From: Hymenobacter psychrotolerans DSM 18569
GTDB taxonomy: Bacteria > Bacteroidota > Bacteroidia > Cytophagales > Hymenobacteraceae
Length of the DNA: 64,000 bases
Assembly: GCF_900142395.1 (NCBI RefSeq)
Contig: NZ_FRAS01000015.1
Location: forward strand, 1-64,000
Direction: 5' to 3'
Both the position numbers and the translations under genes were made by a program. This document shows positions 41,788-50,891 of this stretch, piece by piece. Under the pieces are notes generated by a model. That model was not told the DNA's origin and did no database searches. It was given only the letters and a program-made list of their open reading frames with translations. Position 1 is the first letter of the stretch. Every line of letters begins with the position of its first letter.

Positions 41788-42783
41788 CTATGCCTGCTCC
41801 GTCAGATAATGCCGCTCGTCCTTCATGGCGTTGGCCACGGTCCAGGGAATTTCGCGGGTGAAGGAATGCTGACGCACGGGGCAGTCGGGCATGTGGCAGT
41901 GCGAGCAGGCGGCAAATGAGCAGGGGTCGGCGTGCACGAACATTTCCACTTCCACCTCAAACCGGCCCCGGATAAAATCCTCGATGCGGTGGACTTCGGT
42001 GTGCACTTCTTCCAGGCTGAAATAATATGGCATGCTCACGTGGCAGTCGATGTGCAGATTGGCCCCGTAGCGCAGTACGCGCAGGTTGTGCACGTCTATC
42101 CAGGCGGGCTGGCGTAGCACCTGCAGCTCCCCGATAACCTGCGCCACTGTGGTCACGTCCGACTCGTCCATGAGGCCGCCTACCGAGCGGCGCACCATGC
42201 GGTAGCCGTTCACGACGATAAAGATGCCCAGCAGCACCGACGCCCCGGAGTCGAAGAGCACGTTGCCGGTGAGCAGCACCAGCAGCAGCGCCGCGCACGA
42301 CACCAGCGTGCTGAGCGAGTCCAGGTACAGGTGCTGCCCGTCGCCGACCAGCGCAGGGGAGTGGTGCTTGCGGCCCGCGCGCACCAGCACAAACCCCACC
42401 AGCAGGTTGATAACAGCCGTGGCGGCCAGCAGCGCCATGCCCCAGCCCGGCTGCTCCAGCGCGTGCGGATACAGAAACGACTTGACGGCCGAGTAGAAAA
42501 TAAAGCCGCCCGCCATCAAGATCAGGCCGCCTTCAAACCCTACCGACAAATGCTCAATTTTGCCGTGGCCGTAGGGGTGGTTTTCGTCTTTGGGCCGGCT
42601 GGCCAGGTACACGCTGTAGAGGGCAAATGCGCTGGCTACCACGTTGATGATGGATTCCAGCGCATCGGTCAGAACGGCCTGCGAGCGGGTGAGGAAGTAA
42701 GCATAGAACTTCACCAGCACCAGCGCCAGGCTCACCACGAGCGAAAGCAAAGCCAGACGTTGTTTGAGGCGCGCGATGGACAT
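41788..42783 (-). CDS. Cation diffusion facilitator (divalent metal exporter) with Cys-rich tail
   Basis: The ATG at 42783 gives 331 residues: six TM helices with the metal site residues in SQAVLTDALESIINVVAS and ENHPYGHGKIEHLSVGFEG, then a C-terminal cytosolic metallochaperone-like domain (VHNLRVLRYGANLHIDCHVSMPYYFSL). The last 60 residues carry a Cys/His cluster (PCSFAACSHCHMPDCPVRQHSF) that could bind metal. The function is export of Zn, Fe, Co or similar ions against a proton gradient. No metal regulator is adjacent. Confidence 0.94.
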   Translation of the reverse strand: MSIARLKQRLALLSLVVSLALVLVKFYAYFLTRSQAVLTDALESIINVVASAFALYSVYLASRPKDENHPYGHGKIEHLSVGFEGGLILMAGGFIFYSAVKSFLYPHALEQPGWGMALLAATAVINLLVGFVLVRAGRKHHSPALVGDGQHLYLDSLSTLVSCAALLLVLLTGNVLFDSGASVLLGIFIVVNGYRMVRRSVGGLMDESDVTTVAQVIGELQVLRQPAWIDVHNLRVLRYGANLHIDCHVSMPYYFSLEEVHTEVHRIEDFIRGRFEVEVEMFVHADPCSFAACSHCHMPDCPVRQHSFTREIPWTVANAMKDERHYLTEQA

Positions 42784-42833
42784 AGGGGGCGTGGTCAGAA
42801 CCGTCCTTGACGTTGGACAGGAAGGACAGTACA

Positions 42834-42865
42834 AAAATACGCCGCTCCGGATTCCGAAGCGGCGC
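42834..42865 (-). terminator. Terminator after the ABC exporter gene
   Basis: GCCGCTCCGG (42841-42850) and CCGAAGCGGC (42854-42863) form a stem followed on the minus strand by TATTTTTG. That T-rich tail also fits the promoter box TAnnTTTG for the CDF gene, so this site may serve both purposes. Confidence 0.65.
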
Positions 42866-42897
42866 AGAAATACAAAGCTAGCGGGAATACGCTAATC

Positions 42898-44733
42898 CTA
42901 GCTCAACTCAAACTGCAGCTTAAGCAGGTTGGCGTAGAGGCCGTTGTCGTTGTGGGCCAGCTCGTCATGGGTGCCGTGTTCCACAATGCGGCCGCCGTCG
43001 ATTACCAGAATCTTGTCGGCTTTGCGGATGGTGCTCAGGCGGTGGGCAATGATGATGCTGGTGCGGTGCTGCATCAGCTCGTCCATGGCTTGCTGCACCA
43101 GATGCTCACTTTCCGAGTCGAGGGAGGAAGTGGCTTCGTCGAGAATCAGGATAGCAGGGTTTTTCAGGATGGCGCGGGCAATGGCCACGCGCTGGCGCTG
43201 CCCGCCGCTCAGCTTGATGCCCCGCTCGCCGACCAGCGTATCCAGGCCCTCCGGAAACGACTCAATGAACTGCCAGGCGTTGGCTTTGCGAGCCGCCTGC
43301 ACCACTTCGTCGTCGGTAGCGTCGGTTTTGCCATAGGCAATATTTTCCCGGATGCTGCCCCCAAACAGAATGGTTTCCTGCGGCACAATACCGATGTGGC
43401 CCCGCAGCTCCGTCAGGTCGTACTGGCTGATAGGGCGGCCGTCAATCAGGATTTTGCCGCCGCTCAGCTCATAAAACTGCATCAGCAGCTGCACAATCGT
43501 GGATTTGCCGGCGCCCGACGGGCCTACCAGCGCAATCTTCTCGCCAGCCTGAATTGTGAAGCTGATGTCCTTGAGGACGGCCAGATCGGGGCGGGTGGGG
43601 TAGCGGAAGGCCACGTTCTGGTAGTCGATGTCGCCGCGGACTTCCAGCGGGGCCCGGCCGGCCACGCGCGGCTGGTGGGTAGGCTCGGTGGGCTCGTCGA
43701 GTATCTCCAGAATCCGCTCGGAGGCGCCCAGCGTGCTCTGCACTTTGCCGTACAGCTCGCCCAGGCCGCCCACCGAAGCGCCAATGAAGATGGTATAGAG
43801 GCCAAACGAGAACAGCTCACCCGTCGACATCTGGCCCGCCGCCACCAGGGAAGCTGCCCGCCACAGCACCAGAATAATGCCGCTGAACAACCCGATAATC
43901 ACGAACGACACGAAACCGCCGCGGTACAGGTTGCTTTTCAGGGCCGCCCGCAGCGTATTGGTGAGCGACGCGGTGTAGCGCCGGGTTTCAAACTGCTCGT
44001 TGGTGAAGGCTTTCACTGTGTTGATGCCCTGCAGCGTCTCCTCCACAATGACGTTGGTTTTGGCCAGCTCGTCCTGCGTTGCCTTCGACAGTACCCGGAT
44101 TTTGCGCCCGAACACCATAGCCAGCAGCACGATGGGCGGGAAAGTGAGCAGCATAAACAACGACAGCTTCACCGACACCATCATAATGAACGTGACGCCC
44201 ACAATCAGGGTCATCACCTGCCGGAACAGCTCGGCCAGCGTCAGCGAAAACGTGTCCTGAATCTGGCTTACATCCGACGTAATGCGCGAGGTGATGGCTC
44301 CAACCCGGTTCTTCTCGAAGTAAGGAATCGGCAGACTCACGAACTTGGTGTAGAGCGCCTGCCGGATGTCGCGCACCGTAAACTCGCTTACCTGCGTCAC
44401 GAACCAGATGCGACCGAACGAAAACAAGCCCTGAAGCAGAATGATGCCGAACAGCGCCAGCGCAATCTGGCTGATGCTGAGCGCCACGCCATTGGGCAGC
44501 ACGAATGGCTTGCCGGTGGCGGCGTCGGTTAGCTTGCCAATCACCCACGGCACGCACATGGTGGTGGCGCTGGATAAGGTCAGCAGCACCAGGCCGATGA
44601 TGAACTTGGTGCGGTAGGGCAGCACGTAGCGGAAAATCCGCAGGCCGTGCTGCAGGCTTTGTTTAGTGAGCTTCTTCTTTTCGGGCTCCGGCGCGAGGTC
44701 GGTGCCACTGGTATTCATTCCACTTCGAGCCAT
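42898..44733 (-). CDS. MsbA-like ABC exporter (fused permease and ATPase)
   Basis: About 611 residues from the ATG at 44733 (an ATG at 44718 is a possible alternative). The N-terminal six-TM exporter domain runs to about residue 330, then the ATPase domain with Walker A GPSGAGKST near 400, the Q-loop region, signature LSGGQRQRVAIARA near 506 and Walker B LILDEATSSLD near 527, plus the H-loop IIAHRLST. This half-transporter should homodimerise. Candidate substrates include lipid A, lipids or drugs; no substrate gene is adjacent. A terminator follows at 42834-42865. Confidence 0.95.
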   Translation of the reverse strand: MARSGMNTSGTDLAPEPEKKKLTKQSLQHGLRIFRYVLPYRTKFIIGLVLLTLSSATTMCVPWVIGKLTDAATGKPFVLPNGVALSISQIALALFGIILLQGLFSFGRIWFVTQVSEFTVRDIRQALYTKFVSLPIPYFEKNRVGAITSRITSDVSQIQDTFSLTLAELFRQVMTLIVGVTFIMMVSVKLSLFMLLTFPPIVLLAMVFGRKIRVLSKATQDELAKTNVIVEETLQGINTVKAFTNEQFETRRYTASLTNTLRAALKSNLYRGGFVSFVIIGLFSGIILVLWRAASLVAAGQMSTGELFSFGLYTIFIGASVGGLGELYGKVQSTLGASERILEILDEPTEPTHQPRVAGRAPLEVRGDIDYQNVAFRYPTRPDLAVLKDISFTIQAGEKIALVGPSGAGKSTIVQLLMQFYELSGGKILIDGRPISQYDLTELRGHIGIVPQETILFGGSIRENIAYGKTDATDDEVVQAARKANAWQFIESFPEGLDTLVGERGIKLSGGQRQRVAIARAILKNPAILILDEATSSLDSESEHLVQQAMDELMQHRTSIIIAHRLSTIRKADKILVIDGGRIVEHGTHDELAHNDNGLYANLLKLQFELS

Positions 44734-44760
44734 TCGCTTTATAGGAGGGAGAAAATAGCA

Positions 44761-44820
44761 GTGAGAAGCAAGGCCTGTTGAGTTCCGTTCTAGACGGTAG
44801 CTGAACAAGCCTTGCTTCTC
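44761..44820 (-). terminator. Hairpin between TonB-C gene and ABC exporter gene
   Basis: GAGAAGCAAGGCCTGTTGAG pairs with CTGAACAAGCCTTGCTTCTC with a few mismatches and a loop of about 20 bases. It most likely terminates the TonB-C transcript. Confidence 0.65.
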
Positions 44821-44847
44821 GCTGCTGGTTTCTTATGTATCGGTTTG

Positions 44848-45327
44848 CTATTCAAATTTCGGTTTTCCCTGCTCCACTTCCAGGATGCTGCCATTGGCGA
44901 AAGGCACCGGCAGCCGGACCTGTACCGGTACCGGCTCGCCCTTGCGGGTGGCGGGCTTCCAGGCCGGCATCAGGGCCAGCACCCGCAGCGCCTCCGCATC
45001 GCACTCCGCCGACAGCGACTTGGCCACCACCGGGTTGCTCAGGCGGCCATCCGTGCCGACAGTGGCCGTTACTTCCACGTTGCCAGTAAGGCTTTTGACG
45101 CGCGCGGCCTCCGGATACTTTACGTTCTCCTGAAAAAAAGCCCCCATTGCCTGCGCTCCGCCCGGATACTGCGGGGCCACATCGGGGCGGTTGGCGGCCG
45201 GCCGGGCCTGGGCCTGCATGCGGCCCGCCTTCAGCTCAATAGGCTGCCGGGTGGGCGAAGCGGGCTGCTGAGCCAGCGCCCGGTAGCCCGAAGCTACGAG
45301 TAGCAGCAGGAGGAACAGATGTTTCAT
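44848..45327 (-). CDS. Exported TonB C-terminal-domain protein
   Basis: The 159-residue protein has a cleavable-looking signal peptide (MKHLFLLLLLVASGYRALAQ), a basic Gln/Pro/Ala linker, and a TonB_C domain at about 65-155: GAQAMGAFFQENVKYPEAARVKSLTGNVEVTATVGTDGRL and LALMPAWKPATRKGEPVPVQVRLPV. Unlike TonB itself there is no transmembrane anchor, so this is one of the soluble periplasmic TonB-C proteins frequent in Bacteroidetes. Its partner is not known. Confidence 0.9.
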   Translation of the reverse strand: MKHLFLLLLLVASGYRALAQQPASPTRQPIELKAGRMQAQARPAANRPDVAPQYPGGAQAMGAFFQENVKYPEAARVKSLTGNVEVTATVGTDGRLSNPVVAKSLSAECDAEALRVLALMPAWKPATRKGEPVPVQVRLPVPFANGSILEVEQGKPKFE

Positions 45328-45379
45328 AGAGCAGGGAACAGCACGGCGGAGCAGGGCCCGGCCGTGTAGTACAGCAGCG

Positions 45380-45407
45380 CAAAGGTACGCCGACTTCCCC
45401 TAAACAA
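45380..45407 (-). promoter_or_regulatory. Promoter of the TonB-C protein gene
   Basis: On the minus strand TTG (45407-45405) and TACCTTTG (45387-45380) are separated by 17 bases and fit the Bacteroidetes promoter, 53 bases before the start at 45327. Confidence 0.6.
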
Positions 45408-45410
45408 CCC

Positions 45411-46892
45411 CTACGCAACCGGGTTCAATTCCAGGTTGCGGGGGCGCGAAATTGCCAGCAGGCCCAGGAAGGTGATGAGTCCGTTCAGCATTAGAATCTC
45501 GAAACCAAACTCATAGCCCCACCAGGCCTTGGAGTTGGCATTGATAAACCACGTCAGCAGTGGGGCCACCACGCACACGGGCAGCACCAGCTTGTCGTGG
45601 AGGCCGCGGCTGGTGAAGATGCCGAACGAAAACAGCCCCAGCAGCGGCCCATAAGTGTAGCCGGCCGCCTTAAACACGGACGTAATAACGCTCTGGTCGT
45701 TGATGGCCCGGAAAATCAGGATGATGATAATCAGGACAATAGAGAAGCCGAAGTGCGTAGCCTGGCGCAGTTGCTTCTGTTTAGCCTCATCATACTGCTT
45801 GATGTCGAGCATGTCCACGCAAAACGAGGTGGTGAGAGCCGTGAGGGCCGAGTCGGCGGAAGCGTAGGTGACGGCAATAATGCCCAGAATGAACACAACA
45901 CCCGCAAACAGCGAGAAGTGGTTGGTAGCCAGCAGCGGAAACACGTTGTCGCCGATGAGCTTGCCGGTGGCCGGATCGGTGGGCAGCGCAATGCCTTTGG
46001 CTGCGGCAAACTGGTACAGCAACACCCCCAGCGACAGGAAAAACACGTTTACGAGCACAATGGCCAGCGTAAACCAGAACATGTTTTTCTGCGCGTCGGG
46101 CAGCGAGCGGCAGCTTAGGTTCTTCTGCATCATGTCCTGGTCGAGGCCGGTCATAACGATGGTGATGAACGCGCCCGAGGCAAACTGCTTCCAGAAGAAT
46201 TTGTCGTCTTTGGGGTCGGAGAAGTAAATCTGCGACATGGCGCTTTCCTTCACCGTCTTCACCAGCCCGGCAAAGCCCAGGTTCAGCTCGTCGGCCATCA
46301 GGTAGATGCTCACGGCCACACACACCAGCATGGCCAGCGTCTGGAAAGTATCGGTCCAGAGGATGGTTTTGAGGCCGCCCTTGAACGTGTAGAGGTAAAT
46401 CAGGAAGATGCTGACCGTTACGGTAACGGCAAACGGTACGCCCAGCCCGTCGAACACGGCAAACTGCAGCACGCCTGCCACCAGAAACAGCCGGAACGCC
46501 GCGCCCACGGCCCGCGAAATCAGGAAGAACAGGGCCCCGGTCTTGTAGCTCCAGAACCCGAACCGCTGCTCCAGGTAGGTGTAGATGCTCACCAGCTGCA
46601 TGCGGTAGTAGAGCGGCATGAGCACGGTTCCAATCACCAGATAGCCCACGATATAGCCCAGCACCACGGCCATGTAGCTCCAGCTCTGAGTGGCCACCAT
46701 GCCCGGAATGGAAATGAACGTGACCCCGGAAAGTGAGGTGCCAATCATGGCAAAGGCCACCATGTACCAGGGCGCGTTGCGGTTGGCAATGAAGAACGAC
46801 TCACTCGTGGCCTTCCGGGAAGTGAGGTAGGCAATGATGATGAGAACGACGAAATAGCCCGCAATCAGGCTCAGAATAAGGGTGGGAGACAT
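45411..46892 (-). CDS. Sodium/solute symporter (SSS family), second in window
   Basis: The 493-residue protein has 13 predicted TM helices. It starts MSPTLILSLIAGYFVVLIII, then TSESFFIANRNAPWYMVAFAMIGTSLSGVTFISIPGMV. Helix 5-8 motifs are TFKGGLKTILWTDTFQTL and VTYASADSALTALTTSFCVDML. It is not the close paralog of the one at 38376 (no long charged insertion). The substrate is unknown; a sugar, amino acid or carboxylate cannot be told apart. Confidence 0.94.
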   Translation of the reverse strand: MSPTLILSLIAGYFVVLIIIAYLTSRKATSESFFIANRNAPWYMVAFAMIGTSLSGVTFISIPGMVATQSWSYMAVVLGYIVGYLVIGTVLMPLYYRMQLVSIYTYLEQRFGFWSYKTGALFFLISRAVGAAFRLFLVAGVLQFAVFDGLGVPFAVTVTVSIFLIYLYTFKGGLKTILWTDTFQTLAMLVCVAVSIYLMADELNLGFAGLVKTVKESAMSQIYFSDPKDDKFFWKQFASGAFITIVMTGLDQDMMQKNLSCRSLPDAQKNMFWFTLAIVLVNVFFLSLGVLLYQFAAAKGIALPTDPATGKLIGDNVFPLLATNHFSLFAGVVFILGIIAVTYASADSALTALTTSFCVDMLDIKQYDEAKQKQLRQATHFGFSIVLIIIILIFRAINDQSVITSVFKAAGYTYGPLLGLFSFGIFTSRGLHDKLVLPVCVVAPLLTWFINANSKAWWGYEFGFEILMLNGLITFLGLLAISRPRNLELNPVA

Positions 46893-47049
46893 GCGCTAGG
46901 CGTGAGGGGTAGAGGTCAGTTGCCGCTGGTCGGTTGGCAGACTCCAGTTCAGCCACGGGCCCGACCAATCAATAAAACGGTACCAAAGCTACCAACTCCC
47001 CGCCAACAATCGGCAACCGGCCCGTAACGGCCCACCACCAGCCCGGCTC

Positions 47050-48066
47050 TTATTCCCAGTCCTGCCAGCGTAGCACTTCGCCCACGGCCGGTACGTGCAG
47101 CTCGCCGCGCAGCATGCCGCCGTGCGCTACCTGCTGCAACTCGCGCAGTGGCTCGGAGGCCGGTTCGTCGCTCAGGTCGAAGGTGCCGTAATGCATGGGT
47201 ACCACGTGGCCCGCCCGCAGCAGGTTGGCCGCTTTGGCCGCCTCGTGCGGATTTACGTGGCTGAGCTGCATCATGTAGGCCGGCTTATAGGCGCCAATCG
47301 GCATCAGCACAATATCCAGCGGGCCAAACTGCTTCTCAATTTCCTCGAAATGGCTCGCCAGCGAGGTGTCGCCGGCGAAGTAGAGGGTCAGGCCATCGGG
47401 CAGGCGCAGCAGAAAGGAGCCCCACAGTACCCGGTTCAAATCAGCAAGGCCGCGGCGGTGCCAGTGGGAGGCGGGCAGGTAGAACAGCTCGAATGGCGCT
47501 TCCGGGCCCAGGTCGTACTGCTGCCACCAGCCGGCCTCCTGCACCGGCAGGCCGGGCGCCATGCCGCGCAGCAGCGGAGTCATGCTCAGCGACGTCAGCA
47601 CCTGCAGGCCGGGGTTCTGGCGGGCCAGCAGCCGCACCGATTTCTCGTCCAGATGGTCGCGGTGGCCGTGGCTGAGCAGCAGGTAGTCGAGGCCCGACAG
47701 GTCTTCGGGGCGGCACGGCAGCGCATGGCGGCGGCGCAGTCCCAGCGACGAAAACAGGAGCGGGTCGAAGGCCAGCAGCTTGCCGCCCACGCGCAGCAGA
47801 AACGAGGCGTGCCCCAGCCACACCAGCCCGTCTTCCCGGCTCTGCAGAAACGGCGTGCAGTCTACTACCTCCGGCACCCAGGTATCGGCCTTTTTCTCCT
47901 GCTTCTGCGGATTCTCGCTCAGCTGCCACTTCAGCACCGTCCCGAACGTAGGCTCGTAGAGCTCCTCGCCGTTGCAGTACTCGCGGCCTATCATCTTGTT
48001 GCCGGGGTAGTGAGGTTTGATGGTGCGTAGCTGCGGATTGCTGACGTAGCGCGGGGCGGAGGCCAT
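47050..48066 (-). CDS. Metallo-beta-lactamase fold hydrolase (NAPE-PLD/UlaG-like)
   Basis: The 338-residue protein has the MBL metal motif SHGHRDHLDEKSV near residue 130, with LVWLGHASFLLRVGGKLLAFDPLLF before it and LYFAGDTSLASHFEEIEK and HVVPMHYGTFDLSDEP after it. The long N-terminus with KPHYPGNKMIGREYCNGEE is typical of NAPE-PLD-like proteins in this phylum. The natural substrate is unknown; it is probably a cytosolic lipid or phosphodiester hydrolase. A terminator lies upstream, after the neighbouring gene. Confidence 0.9.
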   Translation of the reverse strand: MASAPRYVSNPQLRTIKPHYPGNKMIGREYCNGEELYEPTFGTVLKWQLSENPQKQEKKADTWVPEVVDCTPFLQSREDGLVWLGHASFLLRVGGKLLAFDPLLFSSLGLRRRHALPCRPEDLSGLDYLLLSHGHRDHLDEKSVRLLARQNPGLQVLTSLSMTPLLRGMAPGLPVQEAGWWQQYDLGPEAPFELFYLPASHWHRRGLADLNRVLWGSFLLRLPDGLTLYFAGDTSLASHFEEIEKQFGPLDIVLMPIGAYKPAYMMQLSHVNPHEAAKAANLLRAGHVVPMHYGTFDLSDEPASEPLRELQQVAHGGMLRGELHVPAVGEVLRWQDWE

Positions 48067-48104
48067 AACGGGAAGGAATGCAGTAGGAATAGCAAAGAAA
48101 CAGC

Positions 48105-48130
48105 AAAGCCCCGGAACCTGCCGGGGCCTT
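48105..48130 (-). terminator. Hairpin after the outer-membrane-like protein gene
   Basis: AAAGCCCCGG and CCGGGGCCTT form a stem between 48105 and 48130. On the minus strand the tail is GCTTTGCTGTTTCTTTG-like, moderately T-rich. Confidence 0.7.
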
Positions 48131-48156
48131 GAAGCCGAAGAGAGTTCACCTACGGG

Positions 48157-48747
48157 CTACCAGAAGCCGCCCGACAAGCCCGGTACGTAGCCCGGAAACG
48201 CCGTGCCCTGCCCGTTGCTCATGCGCAGCCCACCCGAAATGGAGAAGTTTTCGGTAATCAGGTAGTCGGCGCGCAGGCTCATGCCCGAGCCCATGCTGCC
48301 AAAACCGGCGTACGGATTGATGCGGGGCTGGCCGTTCGGAATCTCCTTCCAGGCCGTGCCCGTGAGAGCCAGCCGCGGCGACACTGCATATTGCGCGCCG
48401 CCCTGCAGCAGAAACTGGTTGTAGCCGGCCCAGGGGCGCAGCTGGTGGTCGGGGGCGGCCGTGGGATAGAAGGCGGGGCCGGGCGTTACGCGCAGGTAGG
48501 TGAGGCCCCCGAACACCGTGAGGCGCGGCGTGAGGCGGTAGCTGGCAATCGGGCTCAGATAAGCCGCCGTGCCCAGCCGGCCCGCCGTCATCATGCCTGC
48601 GCTGAACTGCACATTCTGGCGCGGCCCGCGCAAACCCGGCAGCAGCGGCGCACCCAGGCCGGCGGTAGCGGCCGGCGTGAAGTCGGCTTGGGCGAAGGCG
48701 CTGCCGGTAAGCAGCAGGCAGGCGGCGAAAGGGGAAAGACGAAGCAT
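48157..48747 (-). CDS. Predicted small outer-membrane beta-barrel protein
   Basis: The 196 residues begin with a signal peptide (MLRLSPFAACLLLTGSAFAQ), and the rest alternates polar and aromatic residues as in small eight-stranded barrels (YRLTPRLTVFGGLTYLRV, SPRLALTGTAW, NFSISGGLRMS). It ends in a C-terminal aromatic (GGFW), typical of outer-membrane proteins. No family is recognised. Confidence 0.78.
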   Translation of the reverse strand: MLRLSPFAACLLLTGSAFAQADFTPAATAGLGAPLLPGLRGPRQNVQFSAGMMTAGRLGTAAYLSPIASYRLTPRLTVFGGLTYLRVTPGPAFYPTAAPDHQLRPWAGYNQFLLQGGAQYAVSPRLALTGTAWKEIPNGQPRINPYAGFGSMGSGMSLRADYLITENFSISGGLRMSNGQGTAFPGYVPGLSGGFW

Positions 48748-48889
48748 AGCACGGCAAAAATAGGACGGCGGATACTCAATAGACGCGAAACGACCCCGGA
48801 AAGTGGCACGAGGCGGGCGCGGCTCCTGAAAAGGTACCGCCAGCCCGCTAAAAAGTTGGTATCTAGCGCCGAATTATTCCTGTTGCACT

Positions 48890-49543
48890 ATGCCCGCTGA
48901 GTTTATCCAGTACCAGACCTTCCTGACAGCCGAGGCCGCTCAGCCGCTGCTTATGCTGCTCAGCCAGCAGGAAATTCCCTTCGAAACCAACTCCGACCAG
49001 CACAGCTTCGACCCCGCTTTCGCTTACAACAACGCCCGCGCCCAGTTTACCGTGAAACTGCGGCAACAGGACTTCCTGACGGCCCGCGGCCTGGAAGCGG
49101 CCATCAATGAGCAGCGCACCACCGAGGTGGATGCCGACCACTACCTGTTTGGCTTCACCGACGACGAGCTGTTCGACATCCTGGCCAAGCCCGACGAGTG
49201 GAGCAACTTCGATGTAACGCTGGCCCGCCGGATTCTGCAGCAGCGCGGCCGCGACGTGTCGGAAGATACGGTGCTGCTGCTGCGCCAAAACCGGCTGGCG
49301 GCGCTGGCCCAGCCCGAGGAAAGCCAGAAAACCTGGATTGTGGCGGGCTACCTGTTTGCGCTGCTGGGCGGCTTGTTGGGCCTTCTGATTGGCTGGCACC
49401 TGTCGTCGCACCGCAAAACGCTGCCCGATGGCCGCCAGCTACTTGCTTACTCCGAAGCCGACCGCGCCCACGGCCGCCGGATTCTGTGGCTGAGTGCCCT
49501 GGGCCTCATCATCAGCATAGCAGCACGCAACTTAGGTGATTAG
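48890..49543 (+). CDS. DUF2007-like signal-transduction protein with C-terminal TM helices
   Basis: The 217-residue protein has an N-terminal domain FIQYQTFLTAEAAQPLLMLLSQQEIPFETN resembling the DUF2007 (putative signal transducing) fold, a helical linker, then two TM helices (IVAGYLFALLGGLLGLLIGWHL and ILWLSALGLIISIAA). It is followed by a convergent MFS gene whose stop codon overlaps its own by four bases. The function is unknown. Confidence 0.75.
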   Translation: MPAEFIQYQTFLTAEAAQPLLMLLSQQEIPFETNSDQHSFDPAFAYNNARAQFTVKLRQQDFLTARGLEAAINEQRTTEVDADHYLFGFTDDELFDILAKPDEWSNFDVTLARRILQQRGRDVSEDTVLLLRQNRLAALAQPEESQKTWIVAGYLFALLGGLLGLLIGWHLSSHRKTLPDGRQLLAYSEADRAHGRRILWLSALGLIISIAARNLGD

Positions 49544-50784
49544 CGGGCTTCGGGCGCGGGGCTAGCTACCGGCCGGCTGGGCATGCGCCACGCGGCCAGC
49601 ACCGCCACTGCCACCAGGCACAGCGTAAACCAGGCCCACGGCAGCCGCAGATCCAGCACCGAAAGGCCCCCGAACACCAGCGTAGTGACAAAGCTGGCCA
49701 GCCCCTGAAACGCCTGGTTCAAGCCGAAAATTTCGCCCCGGTCAGCATCGGTGGTGCGCTGGGCGAGCAGGCCTTCCAGCAGCCCCTGAATCAAGGACAG
49801 CGTCAGGCAGTCGATGACGACGACCACGTACAGCGCCACCACCGACGTGCCCACCAGCCCGTAGGCGGCCAGCACGGGCGCACCCAGGGCCGCCAGCCAC
49901 ACAATGGCCCGGCGCTGGTTGATCCGGTCGGCGAAGTAAGTGTAAAACACGTAGTTGAGCACGATGCTGAGCGCGCCGAAGCACATGAAAAAGTAGGAGA
50001 TGGAGCGCGCGTCCATCTGCAGTTCGCCCAGGCTCATGAACGGCACCATATAGAAATAGTAGCCCGTGCTGAGCGTGAGAGCCACCTGCGTGAGCACAAT
50101 GCGGCGAAGGCCGGGCGTGGCCGCTTCTTTGTCGCGCAGCCGCGCCCAGAGCGTGAGCGGGTTGAGGGCCAGGGCCAGCTCACTGCGCAGCTCAGCGCCC
50201 CGCACGCCGTTGCGGCGGGTGTGCGTTTCGCGCAGGAACACGCTCAGCAGCACGTTCAGGGCCGCCAGCACCAGTCCCAGCCGCACCACGTAGGCAGCTT
50301 CCTGGCCGGTTGGCACCTCCAGCACCGTCAGCAGCGCCCCCGACACCATGGGGCCCAGCACAAAGCCCAGCGAGATGATGGCGCCTTCCACGCCCAGATT
50401 TTTGAACAGCTTGTCGGGGTCGGAAATGTCGGTGATGGCCGAGCGTACGGTGGCGTACATGCCGTTGGTGAGGCCGTCGGAGGCGCGGTTCACGAAAAAC
50501 AGCCCCGCTCGTACCGGCAGCAGCAGCGCATTGGCCAGCAGCGTGCCCACCGCCGACAGAATAAAGATGGGCCGCCGCCCGTACCCGTCGCTGAGCCGCC
50601 CGAGCACCGGTGCCGAAAACAGCTGCACCCCCAGAAACAGCCCCGTCCCGACGGAAAGCCACAGCTGCGGCTCCGGCAGCCCGCGCACAAACTCCGGCAT
50701 CACCGGCCCGATAGCCGCCCCCACAATCACGTCGATGAGGATGATGAGGTAGATGTGGGGCAGGCGGCGGTCCGGAGTGGGCAT
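49540..50784 (-). CDS. Major facilitator superfamily transporter (TetA/drug:H+ antiporter-like)
   Basis: The ATG at 50784 gives 414 residues with 12 TM helices. Motifs are GAAIGPVMPEF and APVLGRLSDGYGRRPIFILSAVGT in the 2-3 loop, and NRASDGLTNGMYATVRSAITD in helix 5, as in TetA-like drug efflux proteins. The substrate is not predictable. It is convergent with the DUF2007-like gene. Confidence 0.92.
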   Translation of the reverse strand: MPTPDRRLPHIYLIILIDVIVGAAIGPVMPEFVRGLPEPQLWLSVGTGLFLGVQLFSAPVLGRLSDGYGRRPIFILSAVGTLLANALLLPVRAGLFFVNRASDGLTNGMYATVRSAITDISDPDKLFKNLGVEGAIISLGFVLGPMVSGALLTVLEVPTGQEAAYVVRLGLVLAALNVLLSVFLRETHTRRNGVRGAELRSELALALNPLTLWARLRDKEAATPGLRRIVLTQVALTLSTGYYFYMVPFMSLGELQMDARSISYFFMCFGALSIVLNYVFYTYFADRINQRRAIVWLAALGAPVLAAYGLVGTSVVALYVVVVIDCLTLSLIQGLLEGLLAQRTTDADRGEIFGLNQAFQGLASFVTTLVFGGLSVLDLRLPWAWFTLCLVAVAVLAAWRMPSRPVASPAPEAR

Positions 50785-50891
50785 AATGCAAAGGTAGCCG
50801 TAGGACGTTGCCTGCCGGGGTGGGGGTAGGTTTGTGCCTGGCAAACTCCTAATTTGCCTCGTCTCTATCTCTCACTCCCATTTCTATTTTC

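Noticed and set aside
42832..42839. TATTTTTG as a certain promoter of the CDF gene
   Set aside because: It is also the T-tract of the terminator after the ABC exporter gene and has no good -33 element, so it is not counted as a separate promoter.
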